A DNA stretch of 64,000 nt, from the NCBI RefSeq assembly GCF_003859805.1, contig NZ_RQZG01000013.1, positions 44,889 through 108,888 on the forward strand, read 5' to 3'. Every line of letters starts with the position of its first letter. The stretch's first letter is position 1. Positions 52,381 through 61,214 of the stretch are shown here, in pieces. The position numbers were made by a program, and so were the translations under genes. A model generated the notes under the pieces. That model ran no database searches, was not told the DNA's origin, and was given only the letters and a program-made list of their open reading frames with translations. The DNA comes from Arachnia propionica (lineage in GTDB: Bacteria > Actinomycetota > Actinomycetes > Propionibacteriales > Propionibacteriaceae).

Positions 52381-52890
52381 TTGACGGGTGTGAAGGTGGA
52401 ACTGGAGCAGCGCAGCCTGGAGGAGTTCATCTCCGAGCGCGGTCGACGTCTGCTCCGCGCCGCCTGGCTGCTCACCGGGGACGCCGGGCACGCCGAGGAC
52501 CTGCTGCAGACCGCCCTGGCCAAGTGCTGGGACCGGTTCGAGGACCTGGGCGACGACGCCACCTTCGAGGCGTACCTGCGCACCACCCTGCACCGCACCT
52601 ACATCTCGTGGTGGCGGAAACGATCCTGGACCAGCGAGAGCCCGACGGGGCAGAGCCTTGACGTGGCCGCGCCGGAGACGACCCGCGAGGCCCGGCTCGA
52701 TCTGTACCGGGCCCTGATGGAGCTGAGCCGTCCGCAACGCTCCGCCATCGTGCTGCACCATCTGGAGGACCTGCCCCTGGCGGAGGTGGCGCGCATCCTG
52801 AAACTGCCCCTCGGCACCGTCAAGACCCACATCCACCGTGGCGTGGCGACGCTGCGCCAGTCCTCCCACCTGACCCAGGAGGTGACGTGA
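52381..52890 (+). CDS. ECF RNA polymerase sigma factor, SigE-like (169 aa)
   Basis: Region 2 is seen in RRLLRAAWLLTGDAGHAEDL and AYLRTTLHRTYISWWRKR. Region 4, the -35-binding helix-turn-helix, is SRPQRSAIVLHHLEDLPLAE followed by LPLGTVKTHIHRGVATLR. The size suits the SigE-like extracytoplasmic group of actinobacteria. I placed the start at the TTG at 52381, with GAGGGGGTGA seven bases before it; a GTG at 52390 is equally possible. Its stop overlaps the ATG of the next gene, an anchored protein in the usual anti-sigma position. Confidence 0.88.
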   Translation: MTGVKVELEQRSLEEFISERGRRLLRAAWLLTGDAGHAEDLLQTALAKCWDRFEDLGDDATFEAYLRTTLHRTYISWWRKRSWTSESPTGQSLDVAAPETTREARLDLYRALMELSRPQRSAIVLHHLEDLPLAEVARILKLPLGTVKTHIHRGVATLRQSSHLTQEVT

Positions 52891-54359
52891 TGACCGACGA
52901 CCTCACCCGTGACCTGGACGCCCTGGTCCCCGAACTGGACGCCAGCACCGTGCTCGACGGTGCGGCCCGCAAACGCCGTCGCACCCGTCGTCGTACCGCA
53001 GCCCTGGCCGGGGCACTGGCCATCGCCGTGCTCACCCCCGTGATGATGGGTCTGGGCTCGGTGATGCGCTCCTCACCGCAGCCCGCATCCAGCCACAGCG
53101 GTACCTCCGCCCCCGAGCCGGATGCACGTGGGATGTACGACATCAGCGATCTGATGGAGGACCAGGCGTTCCATCCGGGACTGGAACTGATGACCCCGGA
53201 GTGCCAGGAGGCGATGGCGGCCGCCGTCCACCCCGAGCGGGTGCCGCTCGATGGGCTCCCGGACGGGGCGACGCGCGTGTGGTTGTGCGGAGAGCTGGAG
53301 ACGGACGGGATCAGGCAGTGGATCGGGCCACGAACCCCGCTCACCGGTCATGCGGTCGATGCGGTCGCGGCCATCAATGCGCTCCCGGCCGGGTCGAGTG
53401 AGGCCGAGGAGTGCTACGGCGCGGACAGTCGCCGCTACCGGATGGTGGTGGAGTACGCCACTTCCCGCCACGTCATCGATGCCCACATCGGGCACTGCGA
53501 CAGCGTCGGTGGTACCCGGAGCGGGGCGAAGGAACTGCTGAAGGACCTCAGGGGCTGGTTCAGCGTGGAACGGGAACAAGCGACCGATGTCCCGGAGCCT
53601 CCCGGCTGTGCTTTCCTGGATCCGTACCATCAGGGGCAGACCTACCCGTTGTTCCCCATCGCCGCGTCCGAGATCACACGAGGACTGGCCTGCGGCAGGT
53701 TCAACAACGGTGAGGCCGAGGTCGCCGACGAGCTGTCGGAGGAGATCGTGACCGCACTGCGGGATGCACCGTGGCACCTGTCGCAGGACTCACAGCCCTT
53801 GATCGACAACCGGGGCCTGCTCGTCGTCGAGAACCGCCAGGGGGAAGTGCTCACGGTCTTCCGTACGCCGGAGGGCAGGCTCTGGATCCCGCAGCAGGGA
53901 CTCACCTGGACCCCGGACCCGATCATCGCGGAACGGTTGAAGGACCTGTTCGCCGAGCTGGGCCACGGGGTCATCAACGCCAACCCGTGCCTCAACACCG
54001 CGTACTCCGGTGACGTGGACGACAGCGACATCGTCGCGATCCACATCTGTGCTGAGTTCCCGTGGGTCCCGGAGGGGTGGCCCGGACTGGGCTCCTACAC
54101 CCTCCCGGATGGCCTCACCCGGAAGATCACGGAGGTCTTCCCCGCCCAGGCCGTCCCCGGCCAGCAGGACGACCTGCGGCCCGAGGACCTGGTCGTGGCC
54201 GGTGCTCCCCACCTGCTGCTGGTGGACTCCAAGGGGGTTGGGCTGCTCCTGCTCCCGGGGTCCGACAACACCTTGGTGGATCCCCTCAACAACAGGAGCT
54301 GGCGCGTGCCCGACCACCTGCGCATCCCCCTGGAGGGCCGAGGCCTGCTCTTCCCCTGA
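52890..54359 (+). CDS. Membrane-anchored protein, candidate anti-sigma partner (489 aa)
   Basis: A short cytoplasmic N-terminus (TDDLTRDLDALVPELDASTV) ends in a basic cluster RKRRRTRRRT and one membrane helix near 37-60. About 430 residues lie outside, with eight cysteines that could form disulfides (for example in TPECQEA, WLCGEL, EECYGAD, GHCDSV). No known domain is recognised. Position directly after the sigma gene, with overlapping stop and start and a strong AGGAGG, suggests it controls or senses for the sigma factor. The cytoplasmic part is shorter than a classical zinc anti-sigma domain and lacks HxxxCxxC. Confidence 0.7.
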   Translation: MTDDLTRDLDALVPELDASTVLDGAARKRRRTRRRTAALAGALAIAVLTPVMMGLGSVMRSSPQPASSHSGTSAPEPDARGMYDISDLMEDQAFHPGLELMTPECQEAMAAAVHPERVPLDGLPDGATRVWLCGELETDGIRQWIGPRTPLTGHAVDAVAAINALPAGSSEAEECYGADSRRYRMVVEYATSRHVIDAHIGHCDSVGGTRSGAKELLKDLRGWFSVEREQATDVPEPPGCAFLDPYHQGQTYPLFPIAASEITRGLACGRFNNGEAEVADELSEEIVTALRDAPWHLSQDSQPLIDNRGLLVVENRQGEVLTVFRTPEGRLWIPQQGLTWTPDPIIAERLKDLFAELGHGVINANPCLNTAYSGDVDDSDIVAIHICAEFPWVPEGWPGLGSYTLPDGLTRKITEVFPAQAVPGQQDDLRPEDLVVAGAPHLLLVDSKGVGLLLLPGSDNTLVDPLNNRSWRVPDHLRIPLEGRGLLFP

Positions 54360-54405
54360 AACGCTGACCTGCACCGAACCGCTGTGTTCTGGGAGGATGA
54401 GGTCC

Positions 54406-55035
54406 ATGTCTTCGTATCCGCTGAAGCCAGGACTCGCGGCAGTCGCTCTCGTGCTGCTGCTGAGCGGGTGTTCCGGTGCCACGCCGATGAGTTCGGCCCA
54501 GTCCGGGACACCCACGGCACCGGAGCCGGCCCGAAGCACCGGGGTCACACAGGAGGGTGAGTCCATCGAGTTGCCGACCGGCCCCCGGACGACCACAGAT
54601 CCGGCCCCGACCACATGGGAGCCCTCTCCCGAGTCGGCCAGCCCAGCGGCGGAGACGAGCACACCTGACGATGACGAGGACGACGACAAGGACGAGGCCG
54701 ACAGCGAGCAGGGGCAGGGGAGCTGCAACGGTGATGTCACCGTCGATCAGGTCGGCGAGATCCGCCATCTCACCGGGCAGTGCGGCACCGTCACCGTCAC
54801 CGCAACCAGCGTGATCCTGAACATCGAGGCGGCGGAGAAGGTGGTGGTGCTGGCAGGCTCCAGCAATGTCACCGCGGAGCAGGCCTCCCGGGTGGAGGTG
54901 CTGGGGAACTCCAACATCGTGAACCTGAACTCGGTCGGTGACGTCGTCATCGACGGGAACTACAACACCGTGACCATGCAGCACCGCAGCGGTTCACTGC
55001 GCGACAACGGCTCGTTGAACATCGTCAACGGCTGA
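54406..55035 (+). CDS. DUF3060 lipoprotein (209 aa)
   Basis: A lipoprotein signal ends LLSGC with Cys22. A Thr/Pro/Ser linker and an acidic run (DDDEDDDKDEAD) follow. The C-terminal 100 residues are a DUF3060-type beta-solenoid with short rungs (NVTAEQASRVEVLGNSNIVN, GDVVIDGNYNTVTM) and a cysteine pair, Cys107 and Cys126. A related protein is encoded at 63128. The ATG at 54406 has GGGAGG nine bases before it; an ATG at 54397 lies too close to that site. It is 46 bases after the anti-sigma-like gene, so it probably belongs to the sigma operon. Confidence 0.82.
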   Translation: MSSYPLKPGLAAVALVLLLSGCSGATPMSSAQSGTPTAPEPARSTGVTQEGESIELPTGPRTTTDPAPTTWEPSPESASPAAETSTPDDDEDDDKDEADSEQGQGSCNGDVTVDQVGEIRHLTGQCGTVTVTATSVILNIEAAEKVVVLAGSSNVTAEQASRVEVLGNSNIVNLNSVGDVVIDGNYNTVTMQHRSGSLRDNGSLNIVNG

Positions 55036-55054
55036 TCAGGGTCAGGCGCAGAAC

Positions 55055-55091
55055 TGGTGGTGAACCCCGGTTCCCCGACGGTTCACCACCA
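55055..55091. terminator. Bidirectional terminator hairpin
   Basis: TGGTGGTGAACC (55055-55066) and GGTTCACCACCA (55080-55091) form a perfect 12-bp stem with a 13-base loop between two convergent genes. Confidence 0.75.
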
Positions 55092-55104
55092 GCATGTCGT
55101 GGCA

Positions 55105-56196
55105 TCAGCCCTCGATCAGCTTCATCCGTTCCTCGTCGTCGGCGAAGACCTCCGTGAGGTTCTCCTTGGTCACGACGATCGGGTCGAGCTCGAAGATCGC
55201 GACGTCCTTCGCGCCGTTGTTGAGCATCTGCGACTCCCCGGTGAGCTTCTCACCCCGCTGAAGCGTCTTGACCATCTCGACGGTCTTCGCGACCATCGCA
55301 TCGGTCGGCTTCGCGGTGGTGGAGTACTGCTTGCCGTCACGCACGAGCAGCACCGACTCGTTCTCCGCGTCCAGCCCCGTGGTGACGGGAGCCTCCTGAC
55401 CGGCCTGGGCCGCGGAGGTCAGCACGGACCGGGCGATCCCGTCGTTGGGGCACAGCACCCCGTCGATCCGCTTGTCGGCGTAGAACCCGGAGAGCAGGGA
55501 GTCCATCCGGGCCTGGGCCTTCGCGTTGTCCCACTCGGGAATCGCGGCCTGGGTGAAGTCGGTCTGTCCCGAGACCACGGTGATGGTGCCGTCGTCGATC
55601 TTCGGCTGCAACACCGTCATCGCCCCGGTGAAGAAATTGGGGGCGTTCGGGTCGGCCGGTCCGCCACCGAACAGTTCGACGTTGTAGGGACCCTCCCCCT
55701 TGGTCTTCCTCAGCCCTTCCAGCAGGGACTCGGCCTGCATCTCGCCGGTGCGCACCGAGGAGTACTGGATCACCGCGTCGACACCTGTGGTGTTGTCGAT
55801 GGTGCGGTCGTACCCGATGATGGTGATGCCCTCGGCCTTGGCCCGTTCCACGACGGAACCGAGCTGGGTGGAGTCGATGGGGCCGACGACGATGACCTTC
55901 GCTCCCTGCTGGATCATGGTCTCGATCTGCTGTTGCTGCTGGGGAACCTTGTTGTCCGCCGACTGGATGAGGGGCTTGAACCCTGCAGCGGTCAGCTGCT
56001 CCTGGAACTCGACCTCGGCCTCCTTCCAGTTCTGGCTGCCCAGCCACGGCAGCGCGACCCCGATGGTGGCGTCCGCGGCGAACCCGGAGGCCTCCGCCGC
56101 GGAATCGGTCTCAGCAGTGCGGCCACCACCACAGGCGGTCAGGCCGAGGGTGGCGGCCACTGCGGCCACCAGGAGTTTTCCTGCCTTGAACTTCAT
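55105..56196 (-). CDS. chvE: Monosaccharide-binding lipoprotein, ChvE type (363 aa)
   Basis: A lipoprotein signal ends LTAC with Cys22. The mature protein is a periplasmic-binding-protein-fold sugar receptor: IGVALPWLGSQNWKEAEVEF, QIETMIQQGAKVIVVGPIDS and NDGIARSVLTSAAQAG. It matches the multiple-monosaccharide importer of the ChvE-GguAB type, which in other bacteria takes up galactose, arabinose, xylose or glucose. AAAGGAAA precedes the ATG. It is the last gene of the operon, after the permease. The exact sugar is unknown. Confidence 0.9.
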   Translation of the reverse strand: MKFKAGKLLVAAVAATLGLTACGGGRTAETDSAAEASGFAADATIGVALPWLGSQNWKEAEVEFQEQLTAAGFKPLIQSADNKVPQQQQQIETMIQQGAKVIVVGPIDSTQLGSVVERAKAEGITIIGYDRTIDNTTGVDAVIQYSSVRTGEMQAESLLEGLRKTKGEGPYNVELFGGGPADPNAPNFFTGAMTVLQPKIDDGTITVVSGQTDFTQAAIPEWDNAKAQARMDSLLSGFYADKRIDGVLCPNDGIARSVLTSAAQAGQEAPVTTGLDAENESVLLVRDGKQYSTTAKPTDAMVAKTVEMVKTLQRGEKLTGESQMLNNGAKDVAIFELDPIVVTKENLTEVFADDEERMKLIEG

Positions 56197-56219
56197 GAGG
56201 GGTTTCCTTTCCGGTTGGG

Positions 56220-57449
56220 TCAGGCCTTGTCCACGGCCTGAGGTGTGCGGGAGTTCTTCATCAGCAGCCCGATGATCGACGGCCTGCCCTGCTGCTTGTT
56301 CCTCACGTCGAAGGCGACGGCCACCAGCAGGACGAGGCCCTTGATGACCTGGGTCTGGTCCGAGCCGACCCCCATGAGCATGAGTCCGGAGTTGAGCACC
56401 GCCATCACCAGGCCACCGATCATGGAGCCGACGACGGTGCCGATGCCGCCGGAGACCGCGGCCCCGCCGATGAACACGGCCGCGATGGCGTCGAGCTCCC
56501 ACATCGTGCCGTCGCCCGGTCCGGCCGAGGTGGAGCGCCCGACGAACAGGATTCCGGCGATGGCCGCGAGGAAGGACATGTTGAGCATCACCAGGAAGTA
56601 GGTGCGCTGGGTGTTCACACCGGACAGCGCGGCGGCGGCCTTGTTGCCACCGACGGCGTAGATGTGGCGACCGAAACGGGTGCGCTGTGTGATGACGTGG
56701 TAGACGATGACCAGGACCACCAGGATCACACCGGGGATCGGGAACGATGTGCCGGGGCGTCCACTGCCGAACAACCAGGTGGCGTAACCGAGGACAGCGG
56801 CGACCAGCAGGATGCGGACCGTCGTCATCCACATCGGGTACTGCGAACCGCGGGAGAGGATCTTGGCGCGACGCTTGACCTCGGCCCAGGCGAACCAGCC
56901 GATGCCGAGCAGGCCGAGCAGCAGCGTCGAGTTGTTCATCCTCGTGAAGGCCGGTCCCCACTCGGGCAGGTACCCGGCACCGAAGAAGCTGAACTCGGAC
57001 GGGACGGGGACCGAGATCGACCGGGAGATCCAGATCACCAGGCCGCGGAAGATCATCATGCCCGCCAGGGTGGTGATGAACCCCGGAATCCCGATCCGCG
57101 CCACCCAGAAGCCGTGCCAGGCACCGATGAGGACGCCGAGGACGATGCCGAGCAGCAGGCCGACCCACCAGGGCAGGCCGTGGGAGGCGATGCTGATGGC
57201 CACGCACATGCCGACGAAGCCGGCGACGGAACCGACCGACAGGTCGATCTGTCCGATGACGATCACCATCACCATGCCGATGGCGAGGATCAGCACGTAG
57301 GCGTTTCCGGAGATCAGGTTCTGGAAGTTGGACGAGGTGAGCATCCGGCCCTCGGAGATGACCTGGAACACGGCGACCAGGGCGATCAGGGCCAGCATCA
57401 TCGTGTACTGCTGGAGGTTGCTGCCGAAGAGTTGTCTCAGGGTTTTCAT
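56220..57449 (-). CDS. mmsB: Monosaccharide ABC permease, MmsB/GguB type (409 aa)
   Basis: The permease has about ten hydrophobic segments and the family signature GQIDLSVGSVAGFVGMCVAI. An insertion near residues 130-260 with two extra helices is typical of the Mms/Ggu group compared with RbsC. The conserved GGNKAAAALSGVNTQR segment binds the ATPase. GAGGAAA precedes the ATG at 57449, and a GTG one codon upstream is also possible. It lies 15 bases after the ATPase gene and 23 bases before the binding-protein gene. Confidence 0.9.
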   Translation of the reverse strand: MKTLRQLFGSNLQQYTMMLALIALVAVFQVISEGRMLTSSNFQNLISGNAYVLILAIGMVMVIVIGQIDLSVGSVAGFVGMCVAISIASHGLPWWVGLLLGIVLGVLIGAWHGFWVARIGIPGFITTLAGMMIFRGLVIWISRSISVPVPSEFSFFGAGYLPEWGPAFTRMNNSTLLLGLLGIGWFAWAEVKRRAKILSRGSQYPMWMTTVRILLVAAVLGYATWLFGSGRPGTSFPIPGVILVVLVIVYHVITQRTRFGRHIYAVGGNKAAAALSGVNTQRTYFLVMLNMSFLAAIAGILFVGRSTSAGPGDGTMWELDAIAAVFIGGAAVSGGIGTVVGSMIGGLVMAVLNSGLMLMGVGSDQTQVIKGLVLLVAVAFDVRNKQQGRPSIIGLLMKNSRTPQAVDKA

Positions 57450-57464
57450 CACTTTCCTCGGGGC

Positions 57465-59006
57465 TCAGGCGTGGGTGGAGGTGGTGGTCATGCGACGCAT
57501 GAGGGATTCCTGGTCGGCCTCGGCGGCCGCCAGTTCGCCGGTGATCCGGCCTTCGCAGATGGTGTAGATGCGGTCACAGATGCCGAGCAGTTCCGGCAGT
57601 TCCGAACTGATGACCATGACGGCCTTGCCCTCGTCGGCCAGGGCCTGGATCAGCTTGTAGATCTCGTACTTCGCGCCGACGTCGATGCCGCGGGTCGGCT
57701 CGTCGAGGATCAGCAGTTTCGGTGAGGGGTACAGCCATTTCGACAGCACCACCTTCTGTTGGTTGCCGCCGGAGAGGGTGACCACACCGACGTCGACCGA
57801 GGGGGTCTTGATGCGCAGGTCCCTGCGGTACCTCTCGGCGACGTCGCGTTCCAGTTCCGGCTGGATGAGGCCACCCCGGACGATGCCCTTCAGGTGGGCC
57901 GAGACGATGGTCTTCTTGATCGAGTCGAGCAGGTTGAGGCCGAGGACCTTGCGGTCCTCCGTGACGTAGGAGATGCCGTCAGCGATGGCCTGGGCGACGG
58001 TGCGAGGCGCGATGGGCCGACCTTCCATCGCCATGCTCCCGCCACGCCAGATGCCGTAGGAGCGGCCGAACAGGGAGCGGGCGAGCTCGGTGCGGCCAGC
58101 CCCCATCAGGCCCGCGAAGCCGACGATCTCGCCGCGACGGACGTGGAACGTCGAGCCCTTGCAGACCATGCGGCCGGGCACCTCGGGATGCTCCACCTCC
58201 CAGTCCGCCACCTCGAACAACACCTCGCCGATGTCCGGTTCGCGGTGCGGGTAGCGGTTCTCCAGGGAGCGACCCACCATCGCACGGATGATGCGGTCCT
58301 CGTCCACCTCGCCCGCCGTCACCTCGTAGGTCTCGACGGTGCGTCCGTCACGGATGACGGTGACGGCGTCGGAGACGGCGGCGATCTCGTTCAGCTTGTG
58401 GGAGATCATGATCTGGGTGATCCCCTTGCCCTTCAGGCCGCGCATCAGGTCGAGCAGATTGGCGGAGTCGTCCTCGTTGAGGGCGGAGGTGGGCTCGTCG
58501 AGGATGAGCAGGCGGACGTCCTTGGACAGGGCCTTGGCGATCTCGACGAGCTGCTGCTGCCCGACCCCCAGGGTCTTGATCGGGGTGTCGGGGTCGAGGT
58601 CGAGGCCGACCCGGGCCAGCAGGTCGATGGTGCGGTGGCGGGCCTCGTCCCAGTCGATCAGTCCGCGTCGGGTGATCTCGGATCCGAGGAAGATGTTCTC
58701 GGTGATGGACAACTCCGGCACCAGGGCGAGCTCCTGGTGGATGATGACGATGCCCTGGTCCTCGGAGGACCGGATGCCGCTGAAGCGCATCGGTTGGCCG
58801 TCGAGGAGGATCTCACCGTCGTAGGTGCCGTGCGGATGGACTCCGGAGAGGACCTTCATCAGGGTTGACTTCCCGGCACCGTTCTCGCCGCAGATGGCGT
58901 GGATCGACCCCTTGTGCACCTGCATCGTCACGCCGTCGAGAGCCCTCACACCCGGGAACTCCTTGGTGATGTCGAGCATCTCGAGCAGGACGGGACCGTG
59001 GTTCAT
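57465..59006 (-). CDS. mmsA: Monosaccharide ABC importer ATPase, MmsA/GguA type (513 aa)
   Basis: This tandem-domain ATPase has a full first Walker A (GENGAGKST), signature LGVGQQQLVEIAKALSKD and Walker B LLILDEPTSALNEDD. The second half carries AGLMGAGRTELARSLFG, LSGGNQQKVVLSKWL and LILDEPTRGIDVG. Its length is normal. AAAGGAG precedes the ATG. It opens the operon ATPase-permease-binding protein, driven by the promoter at 59063 and probably repressed by the divergent ROK protein. Confidence 0.93.
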   Translation of the reverse strand: MNHGPVLLEMLDITKEFPGVRALDGVTMQVHKGSIHAICGENGAGKSTLMKVLSGVHPHGTYDGEILLDGQPMRFSGIRSSEDQGIVIIHQELALVPELSITENIFLGSEITRRGLIDWDEARHRTIDLLARVGLDLDPDTPIKTLGVGQQQLVEIAKALSKDVRLLILDEPTSALNEDDSANLLDLMRGLKGKGITQIMISHKLNEIAAVSDAVTVIRDGRTVETYEVTAGEVDEDRIIRAMVGRSLENRYPHREPDIGEVLFEVADWEVEHPEVPGRMVCKGSTFHVRRGEIVGFAGLMGAGRTELARSLFGRSYGIWRGGSMAMEGRPIAPRTVAQAIADGISYVTEDRKVLGLNLLDSIKKTIVSAHLKGIVRGGLIQPELERDVAERYRRDLRIKTPSVDVGVVTLSGGNQQKVVLSKWLYPSPKLLILDEPTRGIDVGAKYEIYKLIQALADEGKAVMVISSELPELLGICDRIYTICEGRITGELAAAEADQESLMRRMTTTSTHA

Positions 59007-59062
59007 GCCTGGTCTCCTTTGACTGTCACGGGTCCGGCACCCACGCCGAACTCTTGCCTGGA

Positions 59063-59091
59063 ACCCTAGGAGCAGCCCAGCTTGGCGTCAA
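59063..59091 (-). promoter_or_regulatory. Sigma-A-type promoter of the monosaccharide importer
   Basis: On the minus strand TTGACG (59086-59091), a 17-bp spacer and TAGGGT (59063-59068) form a near-consensus promoter. AT-rich sequence with repeated GACTT/GAGTT words (59090-59120) just upstream could be the ROK operator. This lies in the 304-base gene-free region 59007-59310, in which I see no other gene. Confidence 0.7.
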
Positions 59092-59297
59092 GACTTAAAT
59101 CCAAGAGTTATCAAGTCGTGATCAATCCGCATGCAGGGCGTGGCGCGAGAGATGGCGGGATCAGCTGTAAAATACCTTGTCAGTCAATGTTGAGGAGGAT
59201 TGATTGCAGAATTCTGTTGAAGAGTTGACTTCTGGAAGGAAAGGCAAGGTTGAGGGGCGGTGGCATCAGGTCAGGATGCCGCGTCCCTCAACAGTGG

Positions 59298-59310
59298 TAG
59301 CCTCGAACGC
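59298..59310 (+). promoter_or_regulatory. -10 TAGCCT of the ROK promoter
   Basis: TAGCCT at 59298-59303 is seven bases before the ATG at 59311. Confidence 0.5.
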
Positions 59311-60471
59311 ATGTCTGATGGCGCGGCTGCACCTGGCTCCCAGGCGTCGCTGCGGGAGGCGAACAGCCAACGCATCGTTGAAGCCGTGAAGCTGTACGGC
59401 CGCATCACCCAGGTGGAGCTCGCCGCCGCAACCGGCCTGTCCCCGGCCACGGTCTCCAACATCGTGCGGCAGCTCCTGGTGACCGGGGTCGTCGAGACCT
59501 CCACCACCACCCGGTCGGGCCGTCGCGCCCAGGCGGTCTCCCTCGTGCGCTCCTCGAAACTCGCTGCGGGAGTCCACATCGGGCGCCGTGCCGCGACGGT
59601 GCTCATCGCCGACGCCTCCCAGCAGGTCAGTGACCGGCAGCACCTCCCGCTGCCCACCGACCATCGTCATGACACCACGTTGGACCGGATCGCGTTGCTG
59701 ATCCCGGAACTGGTGGAGCGGGTCGGGGCCGACCCGAGCGATCTCGGCGGGGTGCAGGTGGCCCTGCCCGCCACCCCTGTGGGTGCCGGACGGGCCGGGC
59801 TGCCCGGCTGGGACGGGGCCGATGTCGCGGGCACCCTGGAGCGACGTCTCGCGCAACCGGTGGGCCTCCTCACCGAGGCCGAGGCCGTCGCCGTCGCCGA
59901 GCACCGGTTCGGCACGCTGCGTGGAGTCGGGACGAGCCTGGTGGTGCGGGCCGGTCATGTCGTCGACGGCTGCATCCTGATCGACGGTCGGATCCATCGT
60001 GGCTCCGGCGTCGCCGGATCACTCGGGCACCTGAGGGTCGATCACGCCGGGCGGATCTGCTGGTGCGGGGCCAGGGGCTGTCTCAACACCGTCGTCTCCA
60101 GTGAGGCCCTGGCGGAGGACCTCCGCGTCAGCCATGGTCCGATGACCCCCAGGGGCATCGTCGCCGCCGCGGGGAAGGGGGACCCGGGGTGTCGTCAGGT
60201 CCTGGCGGATGCCGGAGCGGCCATCGGATCCGTGGTCGCCGATGCAGCCTGCCTGCTCGGGCTGCAACGTGTGGTGGTGGCCGGGGAGCTGGCTGTGGCG
60301 GCCGAGGTGTTGCTGCCACCCATCCGTGACGCCCTGGCCGCGCGCCCCATCCTGGCCGCAGGGCTCGAGGTCGTCCCGGTGTCCTGCGACGACCCTGAGG
60401 CGAGAGGCGCGTTGGCCCTGGCCCATGACGGCATCGACCCGTTGGGGACAACCCTCGAAGGAGGATCGTGA
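59311..60471 (+). CDS. ROK family transcriptional repressor (386 aa)
   Basis: An N-terminal winged helix (RITQVELAAATGLSPATVSN) precedes a ROK sugar-binding domain. The zinc-binding motif CWCGARGCLNT is intact near residue 250. The GTGTGKST-type phosphate loop of ROK kinases is absent, so it is a regulator and not a sugar kinase. It is divergent from the ChvE-type importer and probably represses it until its sugar ligand binds. The ATG at 59311 is supported by the -10 hexamer; an upstream ATG at 59260 would extend through that promoter. Its stop overlaps the next gene start (TGATG). Confidence 0.88.
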   Translation: MSDGAAAPGSQASLREANSQRIVEAVKLYGRITQVELAAATGLSPATVSNIVRQLLVTGVVETSTTTRSGRRAQAVSLVRSSKLAAGVHIGRRAATVLIADASQQVSDRQHLPLPTDHRHDTTLDRIALLIPELVERVGADPSDLGGVQVALPATPVGAGRAGLPGWDGADVAGTLERRLAQPVGLLTEAEAVAVAEHRFGTLRGVGTSLVVRAGHVVDGCILIDGRIHRGSGVAGSLGHLRVDHAGRICWCGARGCLNTVVSSEALAEDLRVSHGPMTPRGIVAAAGKGDPGCRQVLADAGAAIGSVVADAACLLGLQRVVVAGELAVAAEVLLPPIRDALAARPILAAGLEVVPVSCDDPEARGALALAHDGIDPLGTTLEGGS

Positions 60472-61205
60472 TGACAGCACCTCTGTTGGAGATCCGTTCC
60501 CTGTCGAAGTCGTTCGGCGGGGTGGAGGCGCTTCAAGAGGTGGACCTCGTCGTCCATCCCGGAGAGGTGGTGGCACTCGTCGGGGACAACGCGGCGGGGA
60601 AGTCGACGCTGGCTCGGGTGATCGCAGGCATCCTGCAGCCGGATGCGGGGCAACTCCTCATCGACGGCTCGCCCGTGGTGATCCCCAACGCCCAGGCCGC
60701 CTTCGCGCTGCGCATCGCGAGTGTGTTCCAGGCCAATGCGCTGCCGGAGAACCTGGACGTGGTCTCAGGCGTCTTCCTCGGACAGGAGCGGACCACGGGC
60801 GGGCTGCTGGACGAGGCGGGCATGGAGGCCGAGGCCCGGCGTCACCTGGGCCGACTCGGCAGCCGGATCCCTGACCTGCACGTGCCGCTGAGGACCCTGT
60901 CGGCAGGGCAACGACAAAGTGTCGCCATCGCCCGGACCCTCGTCACCGAGCCGCGTCTGGTGGTGCTGGATGAGCCGACGTCCTCGCTGTCGGTGGCCCA
61001 GACCGCCGAGGTGCTGGGCCACATCGAGGACCTGCGTGAGCTGGGGCTCGGTGTGATCCTCATCTCCCACAACCTGGCGGATGTCCGCGCCGTCGCCGAC
61101 CGCATCGAGGTGTTGCGGCACGGACGCAACAACGGCTCCTTCGGTCCGGAGAGCAGCGTCGACGACGTGATCGCGGCCATCACCGGGGCCCGGCGGGCGC
61201 AGTGA
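60471..61205 (+). CDS. Half-size sugar-type ABC ATPase (244 aa)
   Basis: A single ABC domain of the RbsA/FrcA sugar group: Walker A GDNAAGKSTLA, signature LSAGQRQSVAIARTL and Walker B LVVLDEPTSSLS, then an H-loop LISHNLADV. FrcA-type transporters use one short ATPase, but here no permease or binding protein accompanies it. It is translated directly from the ROK gene with GGAGG upstream. It might serve the divergent MmsB permease in place of MmsA or act as a sensor for the ROK protein. Both ideas are inference. Confidence 0.85.
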   Translation: MTAPLLEIRSLSKSFGGVEALQEVDLVVHPGEVVALVGDNAAGKSTLARVIAGILQPDAGQLLIDGSPVVIPNAQAAFALRIASVFQANALPENLDVVSGVFLGQERTTGGLLDEAGMEAEARRHLGRLGSRIPDLHVPLRTLSAGQRQSVAIARTLVTEPRLVVLDEPTSSLSVAQTAEVLGHIEDLRELGLGVILISHNLADVRAVADRIEVLRHGRNNGSFGPESSVDDVIAAITGARRAQ

Positions 61206-61214
61206 GTCCCGACC

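Noticed and set aside
56197..57207. N-terminal extension of the sugar-binding protein into the permease gene
   Set aside because: The lipoprotein signal begins at 56196 with its own ribosome site, and the extension is antiframe to the permease.
59260..59310. Longer start for the ROK repressor
   Set aside because: The extra 17 residues would overlap the TAGCCT promoter, and the conserved protein begins after 59311.
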